Counted from the stretch's first letter, positions 27,196 to 36,507 are shown. The stretch: 64,000 bases of DNA from Kutzneria kofuensis (GCF_014203355.1 NZ_JACHIR010000004.1:164533-228532); one strand, 5' to 3'. Translations and numbers: made by a program. Notes: generated by a model from the letters alone, not told the origin.

Positions 27196-28196
27196 CAGGA
27201 CCAATGGGGTCCGGGTCCGCGGACAAGCCCAGGACACCGAAGCCGCCCACCGACAAGCCGCCGGTGCCGCCGGACGCGCAGAAGTCGCAGCACGACACCA
27301 ACCACCCCGCGGACAAGACCACGCAGCCGGACGGCAAGGGAGGCAAGGACAATCACGGCCCGGCCGGACCGCAGGGCGGCAAGCCGGCCGATGGCGCGCC
27401 CAAGTCGGTCGACAAGACCGACAACCGGACGCACGATCCCGGTTCGGGTCATGCCGGTGACGGCCCCGCCAAGCCCGGCGACAATGGCGGCGTACGGGTC
27501 GCCGACGCCCCACGTCACGGGGACGACCACCAGCCGGGCCCGCACGTGTCGACCAACTTCGCGGAGTGGAAGGCCAGCTTCCAAGCCCAGTGGCAACCGC
27601 ACCCGGACGCCGCCATGAAGCCCGTCGCCCCCGACGCCAAACAACACGGTGACCAGAAACCCGAAGGATTCGTCAACCGGCTGGACCTGGACGGTTGCCG
27701 GACCCCGGACGGCAAACTCGACCCGGCCAAGCTGAAGGCGGAACTCGTACGCGCCGTGAAGACGGACATCTCCATGTCGCTGCAGGCGCACCTGCGGACC
27801 GACATCGGCAAGCCGCCGCAGCGCGACGCTGCCGGCTATCCGCACGGCGGGCACACGGGACGAGAGGTGCACACCCGCCCGATCGAGGTCACGGTGCGGG
27901 TCGAGCACGCGAAGTCGAATGCCGAAGTCCGGCAGGTGCAGGACGTGTTCACCGAGGTTCGCAAGGAATTCAAGGTGAACGGCCACGTCGAGAGCGGTCG
28001 GCCGCCGGTGGAGGTGCCCGAACCGACGCCTGGCTCCGGGTACAAACCTCGCCCCGAGCCCAGACCCGTGCCGCATCCGGTTCGCGGCCCGGAACACCCG
28101 CAGGTCCAGCGCGGGTCACACGAGGTCCACCGGCCGCAGCCCGTACCGCCGCCGCGGCCGATAACACCGGTCCAGCCCCACATCCGATGGAGGTGA
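27192..28196 (+). CDS. Pro/Lys/Asp-rich protein of unknown function in HerA-type operon
   Basis: 334 residues from ATG 27192, overlapping the ATPase stop (ATGA). Residues 1-115 are low-complexity (PKPPTDKPPVPPD, GGKDNHGPAGPQGGKPADG). A folded segment at about 115-275 contains NFAEWKASFQAQWQPHPDAA, a LKAELVRAVKTDISMSLQAH helix and a predicted beta-hairpin VTVRVEHAKSNAEV. The C-terminus is Pro-rich again. There is no signal peptide or membrane segment. Disordered arms around a small core resemble secreted substrates or adaptors of a translocation apparatus, but this is only inference. Confidence 0.6.
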   Translation: MTGPMGSGSADKPRTPKPPTDKPPVPPDAQKSQHDTNHPADKTTQPDGKGGKDNHGPAGPQGGKPADGAPKSVDKTDNRTHDPGSGHAGDGPAKPGDNGGVRVADAPRHGDDHQPGPHVSTNFAEWKASFQAQWQPHPDAAMKPVAPDAKQHGDQKPEGFVNRLDLDGCRTPDGKLDPAKLKAELVRAVKTDISMSLQAHLRTDIGKPPQRDAAGYPHGGHTGREVHTRPIEVTVRVEHAKSNAEVRQVQDVFTEVRKEFKVNGHVESGRPPVEVPEPTPGSGYKPRPEPRPVPHPVRGPEHPQVQRGSHEVHRPQPVPPPRPITPVQPHIRWR

Positions 28197-28201
28197 TCAC
28201 T

Positions 28202-29566
28202 GTGGGTGTCAACGAATTCGGGTCGAAGCCGCCGGACGTGAAGGTGCCGCCGGCCGTGGCGCCGTCGAACGACCGGCAGGCGGAGATCGCCGAGTGGCGG
28301 ACGAAGTTCGGGTTGGACGGTCACTCGCCGGCGACCGACCGGCCGGCGCCGCACGTCGCCGAGACCAGGACCGATCACCGGTCGGTCACGGAACGTGCGC
28401 TGGACGCGCGGCTGCCGATCCCGACCGTGAACCGGGACGCGTTCGAGCGATCACCGGTCCGTGAGTTCGAGAGAGGGCTTGTGCGGCAGGGGTTCCCGGC
28501 CAACCAGATCGACACGCTGCGACAGGTGCTGCGGCACGAACCCGACCTGTGCGTCACCTACGGCGGCTCGAAGGCCGGTGCGGAGCTGCTCCGGGACTTC
28601 GCCCGGGTGGGCACCGTCCCGTTCGAACGCTACGCCATGCCGAAGAGCCCGGAGGTCGACGCGCTCGTGCACAAGGCAGTCGGCAAGCAGCCGGGCGAAT
28701 ACGTCTCGCAGCACGACCTGGACCAGCTGCTGAAGACAGTTGCCGACGACCGGAACACCCTGCTGCGTAAGGGGTTCAGCGAAACCGAGGTGGACCGTGT
28801 CCGCAGCTATCTGGTGCGCGACACCGGCCGGGTGCCGCGCAGCGACCTTGCCCAGCCGGTCATGACCAGCGACGGCATGATCCACACGAACTCCGAGGAA
28901 GCGGTCCGGCACGACCGATGGCGCATGGTCGACGCCACCGTCGACTCCCCGCTGAGCACGGGGGTGGCGCGGTGGCAGGGGGCGGACCTGGACACGGTCG
29001 AGCATGTGGGCCACGCCGCCACGCTCATCCACGACGCCGTCGGTGCGTTCGTGATGCACACGACGGCGGTGCGCGACGGCATCGCCGCCGCCGAACGACC
29101 ACCCGTCTCCCCGACGCATGTGCCCGAGGCGATGCGCGGTCCGCGAGACACTGACTCCTACGCCAAGGAGTTGTTCACCATCCGCGATCGCGCTTACCAA
29201 CTGGCCCTCGCCGACGCGCACGAGATCGAGGACAAGCACGGCCAGCGGCTCAACGCCGCGCAGTTCGGCACCCGGGTCCACGTCAACTTCGGCGCACTCG
29301 CCAACGAATCGGTGCGCCAGGGGCGACTGCCGCAGGACTTTGTCGTCAACGTGCAGACGAGGCTCGGCCAGGACGTCCGCGGACTGGACGCCTGGGACAA
29401 GTCCACCGGCATCGGCTTCGACATCACGACGGCGACGTCACGATCGGTGGAGAGCCACGAGAAGCACGTCGGCGTCGCGGCGACCGACGGCACGATGATC
29501 AAGGAGTACCTGCCGCTGGTCTACCCGCCGTTCAAGCAGACGAGAAGGACATTGGGCTGGGAGTGA
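28202..29566 (+). CDS. Last protein of HerA-type operon, unknown; toxin- or nuclease-like C-terminal segment
   Basis: 454 residues. GTG 28202 is chosen because an almost perfect ribosome site GGAGGTGAT lies 4 nt upstream; ATG 28187 is in frame but sits on the site. The gap to the previous stop is 5 bp. Residues about 9-45 begin with NEFGSKPPDVKVPPAVAPS and share the EWRTKFG/EWKASF motif with the preceding protein. A helical middle (residues about 85-250) follows. The final 100 residues contain RVHVNFGALANES, VRGLDAWDKSTGIGFDITTA and HEKHVGV, resembling the layout of polymorphic-toxin nuclease folds. No catalytic assignment is safe. It could be an effector of the operon. Confidence 0.6.
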   Translation: MGVNEFGSKPPDVKVPPAVAPSNDRQAEIAEWRTKFGLDGHSPATDRPAPHVAETRTDHRSVTERALDARLPIPTVNRDAFERSPVREFERGLVRQGFPANQIDTLRQVLRHEPDLCVTYGGSKAGAELLRDFARVGTVPFERYAMPKSPEVDALVHKAVGKQPGEYVSQHDLDQLLKTVADDRNTLLRKGFSETEVDRVRSYLVRDTGRVPRSDLAQPVMTSDGMIHTNSEEAVRHDRWRMVDATVDSPLSTGVARWQGADLDTVEHVGHAATLIHDAVGAFVMHTTAVRDGIAAAERPPVSPTHVPEAMRGPRDTDSYAKELFTIRDRAYQLALADAHEIEDKHGQRLNAAQFGTRVHVNFGALANESVRQGRLPQDFVVNVQTRLGQDVRGLDAWDKSTGIGFDITTATSRSVESHEKHVGVAATDGTMIKEYLPLVYPPFKQTRRTLGWE

Positions 29567-29679
29567 TTCGGGGGCTGGGCTGGGAGCGATCCGGGCAGCC
29601 GGCCGGCGTCTTTCGGACAGCGACCGGTCCCGGACATGTTCGCCGTTTCGGCGGTGATCGGCGGGGGCACGCTCGCGGA

Positions 29680-30018
29680 ATGACCAGGGTCAAGGGCGGT
29701 GCCGCGGTCCTCGCCAAACCGCAGAAGATCACGTTCGCCGTGGGCGCGCTCAACGTCGCGGCGGCGGCACTGCACGTCTTTCCGCTCAGCCCGGCCCAGC
29801 ACTGGGCCCAGCTGCTGACCGGCGTGGCCGGGCTGCTGCTGGCCGGCAGCGTGGATCGGGCCCGGCTGTTCGGCCTGCTGCTCGTGATCGGTTACGGCGC
29901 GATGCTCGCGTGGGAGCTCACGACGACCACCGACTTCGGCGCGTGGCTGCCGGCCCGGATGATCGTCTCCGGTGTGGTGATCGAGGTGGTGGCCTGTGGC
30001 ACCGCATCGGGAAGATGA
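29680..30018 (+). CDS. Small integral membrane protein
   Basis: 112 residues from ATG 29680. Four hydrophobic stretches are visible (VGALNVAAAALHVF, LLTGVAGLLLAGSV, LFGLLLVIGYGAML, MIVSGVVIEVVAC), with few charged loops. It resembles DUF4383-like four-helix membrane proteins but no signature is certain. No strong ribosome site. It lies 113 bp after the HerA-type operon and is convergent with the HtrA-like gene, so it may be transcribed by read-through. Confidence 0.6.
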   Translation: MTRVKGGAAVLAKPQKITFAVGALNVAAAALHVFPLSPAQHWAQLLTGVAGLLLAGSVDRARLFGLLLVIGYGAMLAWELTTTTDFGAWLPARMIVSGVVIEVVACGTASGR

Positions 30019-30039
30019 CGCACACTCGGATTCCCGCCG

Positions 30040-31083
30040 TCAGCCACCGGCCAGCTGACCCAGCGTCGCCCGCACCGTCGAAGTCTTGCCGGCCCGGGTG
30101 ATCTGGACCGGCACGGTGTCCCCCGGCTTGGACTTCGCCAGCACGGCGGCGAGCGACCCGGTGTCCGCCACGGGCGTGCCACCGACGGCCGTGATCACAT
30201 CACCGGCCTTGATCCCGGCCTTGTCCGCGGGCCCGCCGGGATCGACCCGGACCACGCCGGCCCCCGCGGGCCTGCCGTCCGGGCCGACGACCGTTTCGAC
30301 CGCGATGCCGAGCGCCGCCCGGCGCGAGTCGGTGACCTTGCCGTCACGCACGATCTGCCCGGCGATGTCCGTCACCGTGTTGCTGGGGATGGCGAACCCG
30401 ATGCCGGGCGCGGCGCCGCCGCCGAGCTCGGGATCGGTCGCGGCCATCGTCGGGATGCCGACCACCTGGCCGGAGGTGTCCACCAGCGCGCCGCCGCTGT
30501 TGCCCGGGTTGATGGCCGCCGAGGTCTGGACCGCGTCGGCGATGGTCGTTCCCGGTGAGCTCGGACTCGCCGGCTCCGAGACGGTCCGCCCGACCGCGGA
30601 CACGATGCCCTCGGTGACGCTGCCGGTCAGGCCGAGCGGGTTGCCCATGGCGAGCACGATCTGCCCGACGGCGAGCTTGCTCGAATCAGCGAACCTGGCC
30701 GGCGGCGGCGCGGCGCCGCGGACCTGGATCACGGCCAGGTCGTCCGGCGGGTAGACGCCGAGCAGGCGGCCGGTCAGCGGCGATCCGCCGGTGGCCGGGC
30801 TGACCTGCACGGTCTCGGCGCCGGCGAGCACGTGCGCGTTGGTGACGATGTCGCCGCGGTCGTCGAACACCACACCGGACCCGAGGGCCCTGTCGGTCGC
30901 TATCCGCACCACGGCGGGCAGCACTTGCCGCACGACCTGTTGGAACGTGCCCTCGATCGCCGCCCCACCCGTGGCGGTGGCCGTGCTCGGGGCCGGCGAT
31001 GTCGAACCTCCCGATGTGCACGCCGCACAGAGCAGGACGATCGCCAGTGCCGGCACGATCCGGTTGCGCGTTGTCGGTCGCAT
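30040..31083 (-). CDS. HtrA/DegP-like trypsin-PDZ serine protease, lipoprotein
   Basis: 347 residues from ATG 31083. The leader ends in lipobox LLCAAC, so it is predicted to be anchored outside the membrane. The trypsin-like domain has VTNAHVLAG (His), DDLAVIQV (Asp) and NPGNSGGALVD (Ser). A C-terminal PDZ domain covers about residues 250-340 (DPGGPADKAGIKAGDVITAVGG). Members degrade or monitor misfolded exported proteins. It is monocistronic and divergent from the glutamine amidotransferase. Confidence 0.92.
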   Translation of the reverse strand: MRPTTRNRIVPALAIVLLCAACTSGGSTSPAPSTATATGGAAIEGTFQQVVRQVLPAVVRIATDRALGSGVVFDDRGDIVTNAHVLAGAETVQVSPATGGSPLTGRLLGVYPPDDLAVIQVRGAAPPPARFADSSKLAVGQIVLAMGNPLGLTGSVTEGIVSAVGRTVSEPASPSSPGTTIADAVQTSAAINPGNSGGALVDTSGQVVGIPTMAATDPELGGGAAPGIGFAIPSNTVTDIAGQIVRDGKVTDSRRAALGIAVETVVGPDGRPAGAGVVRVDPGGPADKAGIKAGDVITAVGGTPVADTGSLAAVLAKSKPGDTVPVQITRAGKTSTVRATLGQLAGG

Positions 31084-31323
31084 CGCCTGATGCGCCTCCC
31101 ATCATGCTGACGTCGAGTCCTCGCGCCGCGGATCTGGGTACGGCAACGATCCCGACATCCGGTTTCCCCGCTGGACACAGATCATTCGGCCGACGCAGCG
31201 CGGACACCCCCGGTGAGACAATGGCTTCCGCTGCCCTCCCCGTCCACGGGAGCGCGGTTGACGAGGCCGGCCCCGGGTATTCGCCGTGCACGAGGAATCC
31301 ACACGTCGGAAGGATGTACGCGG

Positions 31324-32193
31324 ATGTGTCGTCTGTTCGGTTTGTCGGCCGCGCCGCAGCGAGTTCGAGCCACCTTCTGGCTGCTGGAAGCTCCGGACAG
31401 CCTGGCCCGGCAGAGCCGGCGCGAGCCCGACGGCACCGGGCTCGGCACGTTCGCCGAGGACGGCACCCCCGAGGTGGACAAGCAGCCGCAGGCCGCTTAC
31501 GAGGACCAGGAGTTCGCCCAGGAGGCCAAGCAGCGCGAGTCGACCACCTTCCTCGCGCACATCCGTTACGCCTCCACCGGCGGCCTGGATCCGCGCAACA
31601 CCCACCCGTTCGAGCAGCGGGGCCGGTTGTTCGCGCACAACGGCGTCATCCAGAACCTTCCCGCCCTGGAGGCCGAACTCGGCGACCACCTCGACCTGGT
31701 GGCCGGCGACACCGACTCGGAGCGGTTCTTCGCACTGATCACCAAGCACATCGACGACAACGGCGGCGACGTCGGCGCCGCGATCACCACAGCGGCCCGA
31801 TGGGTGGCCGACAACCTGCCCGTCTACGCGATCAACCTCGTCCTGACCACGCCGACCGAGCTGTGGGCCCTGCGCTACCCCGACACGCACGACCTGTTCG
31901 TGCTCCAGCGCTGCGCCGGCGGCACCCATGGTGGGCGGCACCTGGAGCACGCCAGCACCGCCGGGCGAATCCGAGCCCGTTGCGGTGACTTGTCCGACCG
32001 TCCGGCGGTGGTGGTGGCCAGCGAGCGGATGGACGAGGACCCGGGCTGGCAGGCCCTGCGTCCCGGCGAGCTGCTGCACGTCGACGGCCATCTGGTGTGC
32101 ACGCGGCGGGTCGTGCTCGAGCGTCCGCCGCGTCACCCGTTGTCCCTCGACCAGCTCGGCGCCCACGCCGCGGCATCCCAGTCGGGCACGTGA
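31324..32193 (+). CDS. Class II glutamine amidotransferase (YafJ-like)
   Basis: 289 residues from ATG 31324, with GGAAGG upstream. MCRLFGL places the catalytic Cys at position 2, exposed after Met removal as in Ntn glutaminases. LAHIRYASTGG and LFAHNGVIQN (the Asn-Gly oxyanion pair) complete the GATase II fold, and GDTDSERFFAL is the standard YafJ continuation. No acceptor domain is fused, so the physiological acceptor is unknown. Confidence 0.88.
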   Translation: MCRLFGLSAAPQRVRATFWLLEAPDSLARQSRREPDGTGLGTFAEDGTPEVDKQPQAAYEDQEFAQEAKQRESTTFLAHIRYASTGGLDPRNTHPFEQRGRLFAHNGVIQNLPALEAELGDHLDLVAGDTDSERFFALITKHIDDNGGDVGAAITTAARWVADNLPVYAINLVLTTPTELWALRYPDTHDLFVLQRCAGGTHGGRHLEHASTAGRIRARCGDLSDRPAVVVASERMDEDPGWQALRPGELLHVDGHLVCTRRVVLERPPRHPLSLDQLGAHAAASQSGT

Positions 32194-32219
32194 CCACTGC
32201 TCACGAACGAAAGCCGACT

Positions 32220-33596
32220 TCATCCGCCGGCACTTGTGGTCGTGGCCGGCCCGTCCGAGCCGGCCGGGTACTCCTGGAGCGGAACGAGGTTCTTCGACCA
32301 GGCCGACAGCACGGGGGTGAGGACTCGCCAAGCCTCCTCGGCCTCGTCACCGCGGATGGACAGGGCGGGATTCCCGGTCAACACGTCGAACAGGAGGCGG
32401 CCGTACGGCGGCAGGTCGGGTTGCGCCAGCCGCGCGCTCAACCGTAGTGGGGCGAACATGCGGGCGCGCGAGCCCGTCCCGGTCAGATCCAGGGTCAGGG
32501 TCTCCGGTTCGAGCCCGAACCGGAGCACGTTGGGCAGCGCCTCGCCGCTGTGTCCGAACGGCACATGGGGCACGTCACGGAAGCGCACGGCGACCTCCTT
32601 GCGCTCCTGCCCGAGCGCTTTGCCGCTGCGGAGCCGGAAGGTCGTTCCTGACCAGCGCCAGCTGTCCAGTTCCAGCTCGACCTCGGCGAAGGTCTCGGTG
32701 CGGCGGTCCGGGTCCACGCCCTGCTCGTCGACGTAGGCCGGAACCTCGCGGTCACCGATCCGGCCGGCGAGATAGCGGGCGCGGCGCGTGCGGCGCAGGA
32801 CATCCTCGCCGGTGAGGGGCCGCACCGAGCGCAACACATCGATCTTCCGGTCACGCAGGTCGCGCTCGCCGAGGCTGATCGGGGGCTCCATCGCCACCAG
32901 GCACAGCAGTTGCAGCAGGTGGTTCTGCAGCATGTCCTTGAGCGCGCCGGTGTTGTCGTAGTAGCCCGCCCGACCCTCGAGCGTGAGCCGCTCGTCCCAG
33001 ACGATCTCCACCTCGGCGATGTGCGCGCTGTTCCAGAGCGGCTCGAGCACGCGGTTGGCCAGCCGGCTGCCGAGCACGTTCTCGACGGTGGCCATGGCCA
33101 GGAAGTGGTCGACCCGGAACACGGCCTCCTCGGGCACGAGATCGGCGAGCAGCCGGTTCAGCTCCACCGCGCTGTCCAGGTCCTCCCCGAACGGCTTCTC
33201 CAGGACGATTCGGCTCCCTGCTGGCAGGCCCGCGCGGTGCAGCGTGGAGATCGCCCGCGGGAACAGGGCGGGGGGAAGGGCGAGGTAGACGGCAAGGGGC
33301 CCGTCTCCGGCGATGACGGACGCGACGTCCGCGGCGTCGGTGACATCGGCCCGCTGAAAACCGGCCGAAGCGGCGACCGCTTTCCTGGCTTCGGCGGGCC
33401 AAGCGTCGCCGTGCCGGTCGAGTTGCGCGGCGGCCCAGGAGCGGAACTGTTCGCTGTCCCGGTCGCTGCGGTCGGCGCCGGTCAACCGGAACCGGGCGGG
33501 GAGGTGACCGGCCGCCTGGAGTGCGGCCAGCCCCGGCAGCAGGTAGCGCGCGGTGAGGTCCCCCGTGCCACCGAACACGGCGAGCCGCTCGATCAT
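32220..33596 (-). CDS. zwf: Glucose-6-phosphate dehydrogenase family protein
   Basis: 458 residues from ATG 33596; the ATG overlaps the GH15 stop (ATGA). The N-terminal NAD(P) motif is FGGTGDLTARYLLP, with IVLEKPFGEDLDSA. The site normally read RIDHYLGK is RVDHFLAMATVENVL, keeping Asp-His but replacing the Gly-Lys. Substrate-binding DKMLQ-like DMLQNHLLQLL is present. It oxidises glucose 6-phosphate to the lactone to supply NADPH. It is the last gene of the operon 36507-32220 (alcohol dehydrogenase, GH15, G6PD). The altered motif may shift cofactor or substrate preference. Confidence 0.88.
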   Translation of the reverse strand: MIERLAVFGGTGDLTARYLLPGLAALQAAGHLPARFRLTGADRSDRDSEQFRSWAAAQLDRHGDAWPAEARKAVAASAGFQRADVTDAADVASVIAGDGPLAVYLALPPALFPRAISTLHRAGLPAGSRIVLEKPFGEDLDSAVELNRLLADLVPEEAVFRVDHFLAMATVENVLGSRLANRVLEPLWNSAHIAEVEIVWDERLTLEGRAGYYDNTGALKDMLQNHLLQLLCLVAMEPPISLGERDLRDRKIDVLRSVRPLTGEDVLRRTRRARYLAGRIGDREVPAYVDEQGVDPDRRTETFAEVELELDSWRWSGTTFRLRSGKALGQERKEVAVRFRDVPHVPFGHSGEALPNVLRFGLEPETLTLDLTGTGSRARMFAPLRLSARLAQPDLPPYGRLLFDVLTGNPALSIRGDEAEEAWRVLTPVLSAWSKNLVPLQEYPAGSDGPATTTSAGG

Positions 33597-35422
33597 CGTG
33601 TGGCCTCCGCTTTCGCCCGTGCGACGTTCACCCCGGCGGCGATGACGCCGATGTGGCTGAACGCCTGGGGGAAGTTGCCCATGAACTGGCCGGTGGACGG
33701 GTCGATCTGCTCCGAGAGCAGTCCCAGCGGGCTCGCCCGGGCGCACAGCGAGGTGTAGAGCTCCTCGGCCGCTTCGACCCTGCCCTGGCTGGCCAGGTTG
33801 TCCACCAGCCAGAAGCTGCAGAGCAGGAACGCCCCCTCGTCACCGGGTAGGCCGTCGGCCGACTGGTCGTGCAGATAGCGGTAGAGCAGGCCGTCCCCGG
33901 CCGACAGCCGTTTGGCGACGGCCGCCGTGGTGGCGACCATTCGCGGATGGTCGGCCGGGACGACCCGGCGCACGGGCAGCGCGAGCAGGCTGGCGTCCAC
34001 GCCCCCGCTGCCGTCGAGGTGTTCGTGAAACGTCTGGTCGTCCTCGTTCCAGGACTGGTCCAGGATGAGGCGGCGCAGGTGCTCGGCCGATGCCCGCCAG
34101 GACGCGCTCGGTCCCGGCCGGCCGAGCCGCTCGCAGATGGCCGCGGCGCGGTCCAGGGCCACCTGGCACATTCCGGCCGAGTACGTGAACACGCGGCCTT
34201 CGCTGCGGACCTCCCAGATGCCCTGGTCGGGCTGTCGCCACGCCTTGCCCGCGGCATCCGCGAGGCCGGTGAGCTCGGCCCAGAGCGCGGGTTCCAGCTC
34301 CCCGCCGGCGCGCAGCCACTGGTCGGCGCAGTCCAGAACCTCGCCGTAGAGGTCGTGCTGGCGCTGGTCGGCCGCTCCGTTGCCCCACCTCACCGGGGCG
34401 GACCGGCGATAGCCCTCCAGTCCGGCGTCCTGGACCTCGTCCGGCACCGGGCTGCCATCGAGGTCGTACATGATCCGCGGCGCTCGGCTGTGCTCGAAGG
34501 CGTCGAGGACCCAGCCGAGGAAGGCGCCCGCTTCGCCGCCGAAGCCGATCCGACGCATCGCGTACACGGTGTAGGCCGCGTCGCGGATCCAGACGTAGCG
34601 GTAGTCCCAGTTACGCACTCCGCCGAGCGGGGCGGGCAGCGAGGACGTCGGTGCGGCGACCAGCGACCCATTCACCCAGTCGTCGCACAGCTTCAGGGTG
34701 ATCGCGGACCGCCGGACCAGCGGTTCTTCGAGACCGTGATAGCGGAAATGCGTCATCCACCGACGCCACGCGTCGGCGGTGTCCCGTAACGTCGTCTCGG
34801 CGTCGAACCGGTGGTGGCGGTGAAAGCGGCCCCACGACAGCACCAGATCGAGGCGATCACCCCGGTGGAGTTCATGGGTGCTGGTCAGTCCGGTCAAGGG
34901 GCGGTTCGACCGTAGGTGCAGGCGCAGGTCGGGCCGGCCGGGCAGGCGTAGTTCCAGCCCGCTGAACCGTGGCCCAACCTGCGCGCCGCCGCGTGGTCGC
35001 AGATCCACCCGCAGCCGGACATCCCCGTCCAGGACAACCGCGGAACGCACGAGCTCGGCCCGCTGCGCGGGCGTGTCATCGGTGAGATCCGCACCCGAAC
35101 GCAGGGCCAGCGCGTCGGCAACCTGGACCCGGCCCGTGGCGGTCGCCAACTCGGTCGTCAACACCGCCGTGTCCGGCTCGTACCGTTGGCGGGCCTCGAC
35201 CACGTCCTCCGGCGCCACGGTGAAATGCCCGCCTCTCGCGTGATCCAGCAAGCCGGCGAACAGCGGCTCGGAGTCGAACCGGGGAAGACACAGCCACGGG
35301 ATGGAGCCGTCGAGGCCGACGAGCGCCACCGTCGTGCCGTCGCCGATGAGCCCGAAATCCTCCAGTGGCAGGTAGCCGTCGGGCCGCCGCACCCGCCGCA
35401 GCGGTGGATCAGGATCGAACAT
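33593..35422 (-). CDS. GH15 glucoamylase/trehalase-like glycosidase
   Basis: 609 residues from ATG 35422. The N-terminal beta domain starts YLPLEDFGLIGDGTTVALVG. The (alpha/alpha)6 barrel carries VRNWDYRYVWIRDAAYT, GIWEVRSEGRVFTYSAGMC (general acid Glu) and GLLSEQIDPSTGQFMGNFPQ (general base Glu). Actinobacterial members of this type include trehalases and alpha-glucosidases. There is no signal peptide, so it acts in the cytoplasm. It feeds glucose to the pathway served by the overlapping G6PD gene. Confidence 0.9.
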   Translation of the reverse strand: MFDPDPPLRRVRRPDGYLPLEDFGLIGDGTTVALVGLDGSIPWLCLPRFDSEPLFAGLLDHARGGHFTVAPEDVVEARQRYEPDTAVLTTELATATGRVQVADALALRSGADLTDDTPAQRAELVRSAVVLDGDVRLRVDLRPRGGAQVGPRFSGLELRLPGRPDLRLHLRSNRPLTGLTSTHELHRGDRLDLVLSWGRFHRHHRFDAETTLRDTADAWRRWMTHFRYHGLEEPLVRRSAITLKLCDDWVNGSLVAAPTSSLPAPLGGVRNWDYRYVWIRDAAYTVYAMRRIGFGGEAGAFLGWVLDAFEHSRAPRIMYDLDGSPVPDEVQDAGLEGYRRSAPVRWGNGAADQRQHDLYGEVLDCADQWLRAGGELEPALWAELTGLADAAGKAWRQPDQGIWEVRSEGRVFTYSAGMCQVALDRAAAICERLGRPGPSASWRASAEHLRRLILDQSWNEDDQTFHEHLDGSGGVDASLLALPVRRVVPADHPRMVATTAAVAKRLSAGDGLLYRYLHDQSADGLPGDEGAFLLCSFWLVDNLASQGRVEAAEELYTSLCARASPLGLLSEQIDPSTGQFMGNFPQAFSHIGVIAAGVNVARAKAEATR

Positions 35423-35457
35423 TGGTCATCTCCGTCGGTGAAGTCACGGCCCGGCCC

Positions 35458-36507
35458 CTAGAAGGTGACCAGTACCTTGATGACGTCCTCGAGCTTCTTG
35501 TCGGAGACCTCGAAGGCCCGCTCCATCTCGTCGAACGGGAAGCGGTGCGTCGTCATATGGGTGGGATCGACCCGATCGGTCTCCAGCAGCCGCAGCAGGC
35601 GTTCCATGCGCAGCCGGCCGCCGGGGCACAGTCCCGTCGCGATCGTCTTGTCGGCCATTCCGACACCCCATTCGACCCGGGGAATCCGCACGAACTCGCC
35701 TTCCCCGAAGTAGCCGATGTTGGAGATCGTGCCGCCCGGTTTGGTGATCTTCACGGCGGTCTGGAACGTGGCGTCCGCACCGAGCGCCTCGATCGCGGTG
35801 TCCACGCCCTCCCCCTGAGTCAGGTCGAGCATTCGCTCGATGACGTCCTCACTGGTGAAGTCCACGATCTCGTCGGCACCGTAGGCACGCGCGAGGCTCT
35901 GCCGCCGCGGGACCGACTCCACCCCGATCACGATTCCGGCGCCGCGTAGTCGGGCGCCGACTGTCGCCATCAACCCCACCGGCCCCTGGGCGAGCACGGC
36001 GACCGTCCCACCGATCGGGATGTCCCCCTTCTCCGCCCCCATGAACCCGGTGGAGAACATGTCGGCGCAGTACACCGCCGACTCGTCGGAAATGCCGTCC
36101 GGAATCCTCGCCAGGTTCGCGTCGGCGTCGTTCACGTGGAAGTACTCGGCGAACACGCCGTCCTTGGAGTTCGCGAACTTGAAGCCGCCGAGCGGCCCGC
36201 CGGACTGTGACGGGTAGCCGTTCTGGGAGGCCGGACTTCCCCAGTCGGGGGTGATGGCGCCGACCAGGACCCGGTCGCCCTGGCGGAAGTCCTTCACGTC
36301 GCTGCCCACGTCGTGCACCACGCCGACCGCTTCGTGGCCGAGCGTCAGGTTCTCCCGGGGTCCTATCCCCCCTCGCACGGTGTGGGAATCGGAGGTGCAG
36401 ATCAAGGCGCTGGTCGTGCGTACGACAGCGTCGTCCGGACCCGGTCGCGGTATGGGCTTGTCCGCGAAGCCGACCTGCCCGATCTCCTTCATCACAAAGG
36501 CTTTCAT
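35458..36507 (-). CDS. Zinc-dependent secondary alcohol dehydrogenase (MDR family)
   Basis: 349 residues from ATG 36507. The catalytic-zinc residues are visible in LICTSDSHT (Cys) and LTLGHEAVGVV (His-Glu). The insert SQSGGPLGGFKFANSKDGVFAEYFHV and cofactor motif AQGPVGLMATVGARLRGA resemble the isopropanol/secondary alcohol dehydrogenases of Thermoanaerobacter and Clostridium. The four-Cys structural zinc loop is missing, as in that subgroup. It is first in the operon, 35 bp before the GH15 gene, and divergent from the stress membrane protein, so a redox-stress role is plausible. Confidence 0.88.
   Translation of the reverse strand: MKAFVMKEIGQVGFADKPIPRPGPDDAVVRTTSALICTSDSHTVRGGIGPRENLTLGHEAVGVVHDVGSDVKDFRQGDRVLVGAITPDWGSPASQNGYPSQSGGPLGGFKFANSKDGVFAEYFHVNDADANLARIPDGISDESAVYCADMFSTGFMGAEKGDIPIGGTVAVLAQGPVGLMATVGARLRGAGIVIGVESVPRRQSLARAYGADEIVDFTSEDVIERMLDLTQGEGVDTAIEALGADATFQTAVKITKPGGTISNIGYFGEGEFVRIPRVEWGVGMADKTIATGLCPGGRLRMERLLRLLETDRVDPTHMTTHRFPFDEMERAFEVSDKKLEDVIKVLVTF

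Noticed and set aside
22061..29566. Integrated conjugative element or prophage
   Set aside because: No integrase, relaxase, Tra replication gene, tRNA attachment site or flanking direct repeat was seen around the HerA-type operon.
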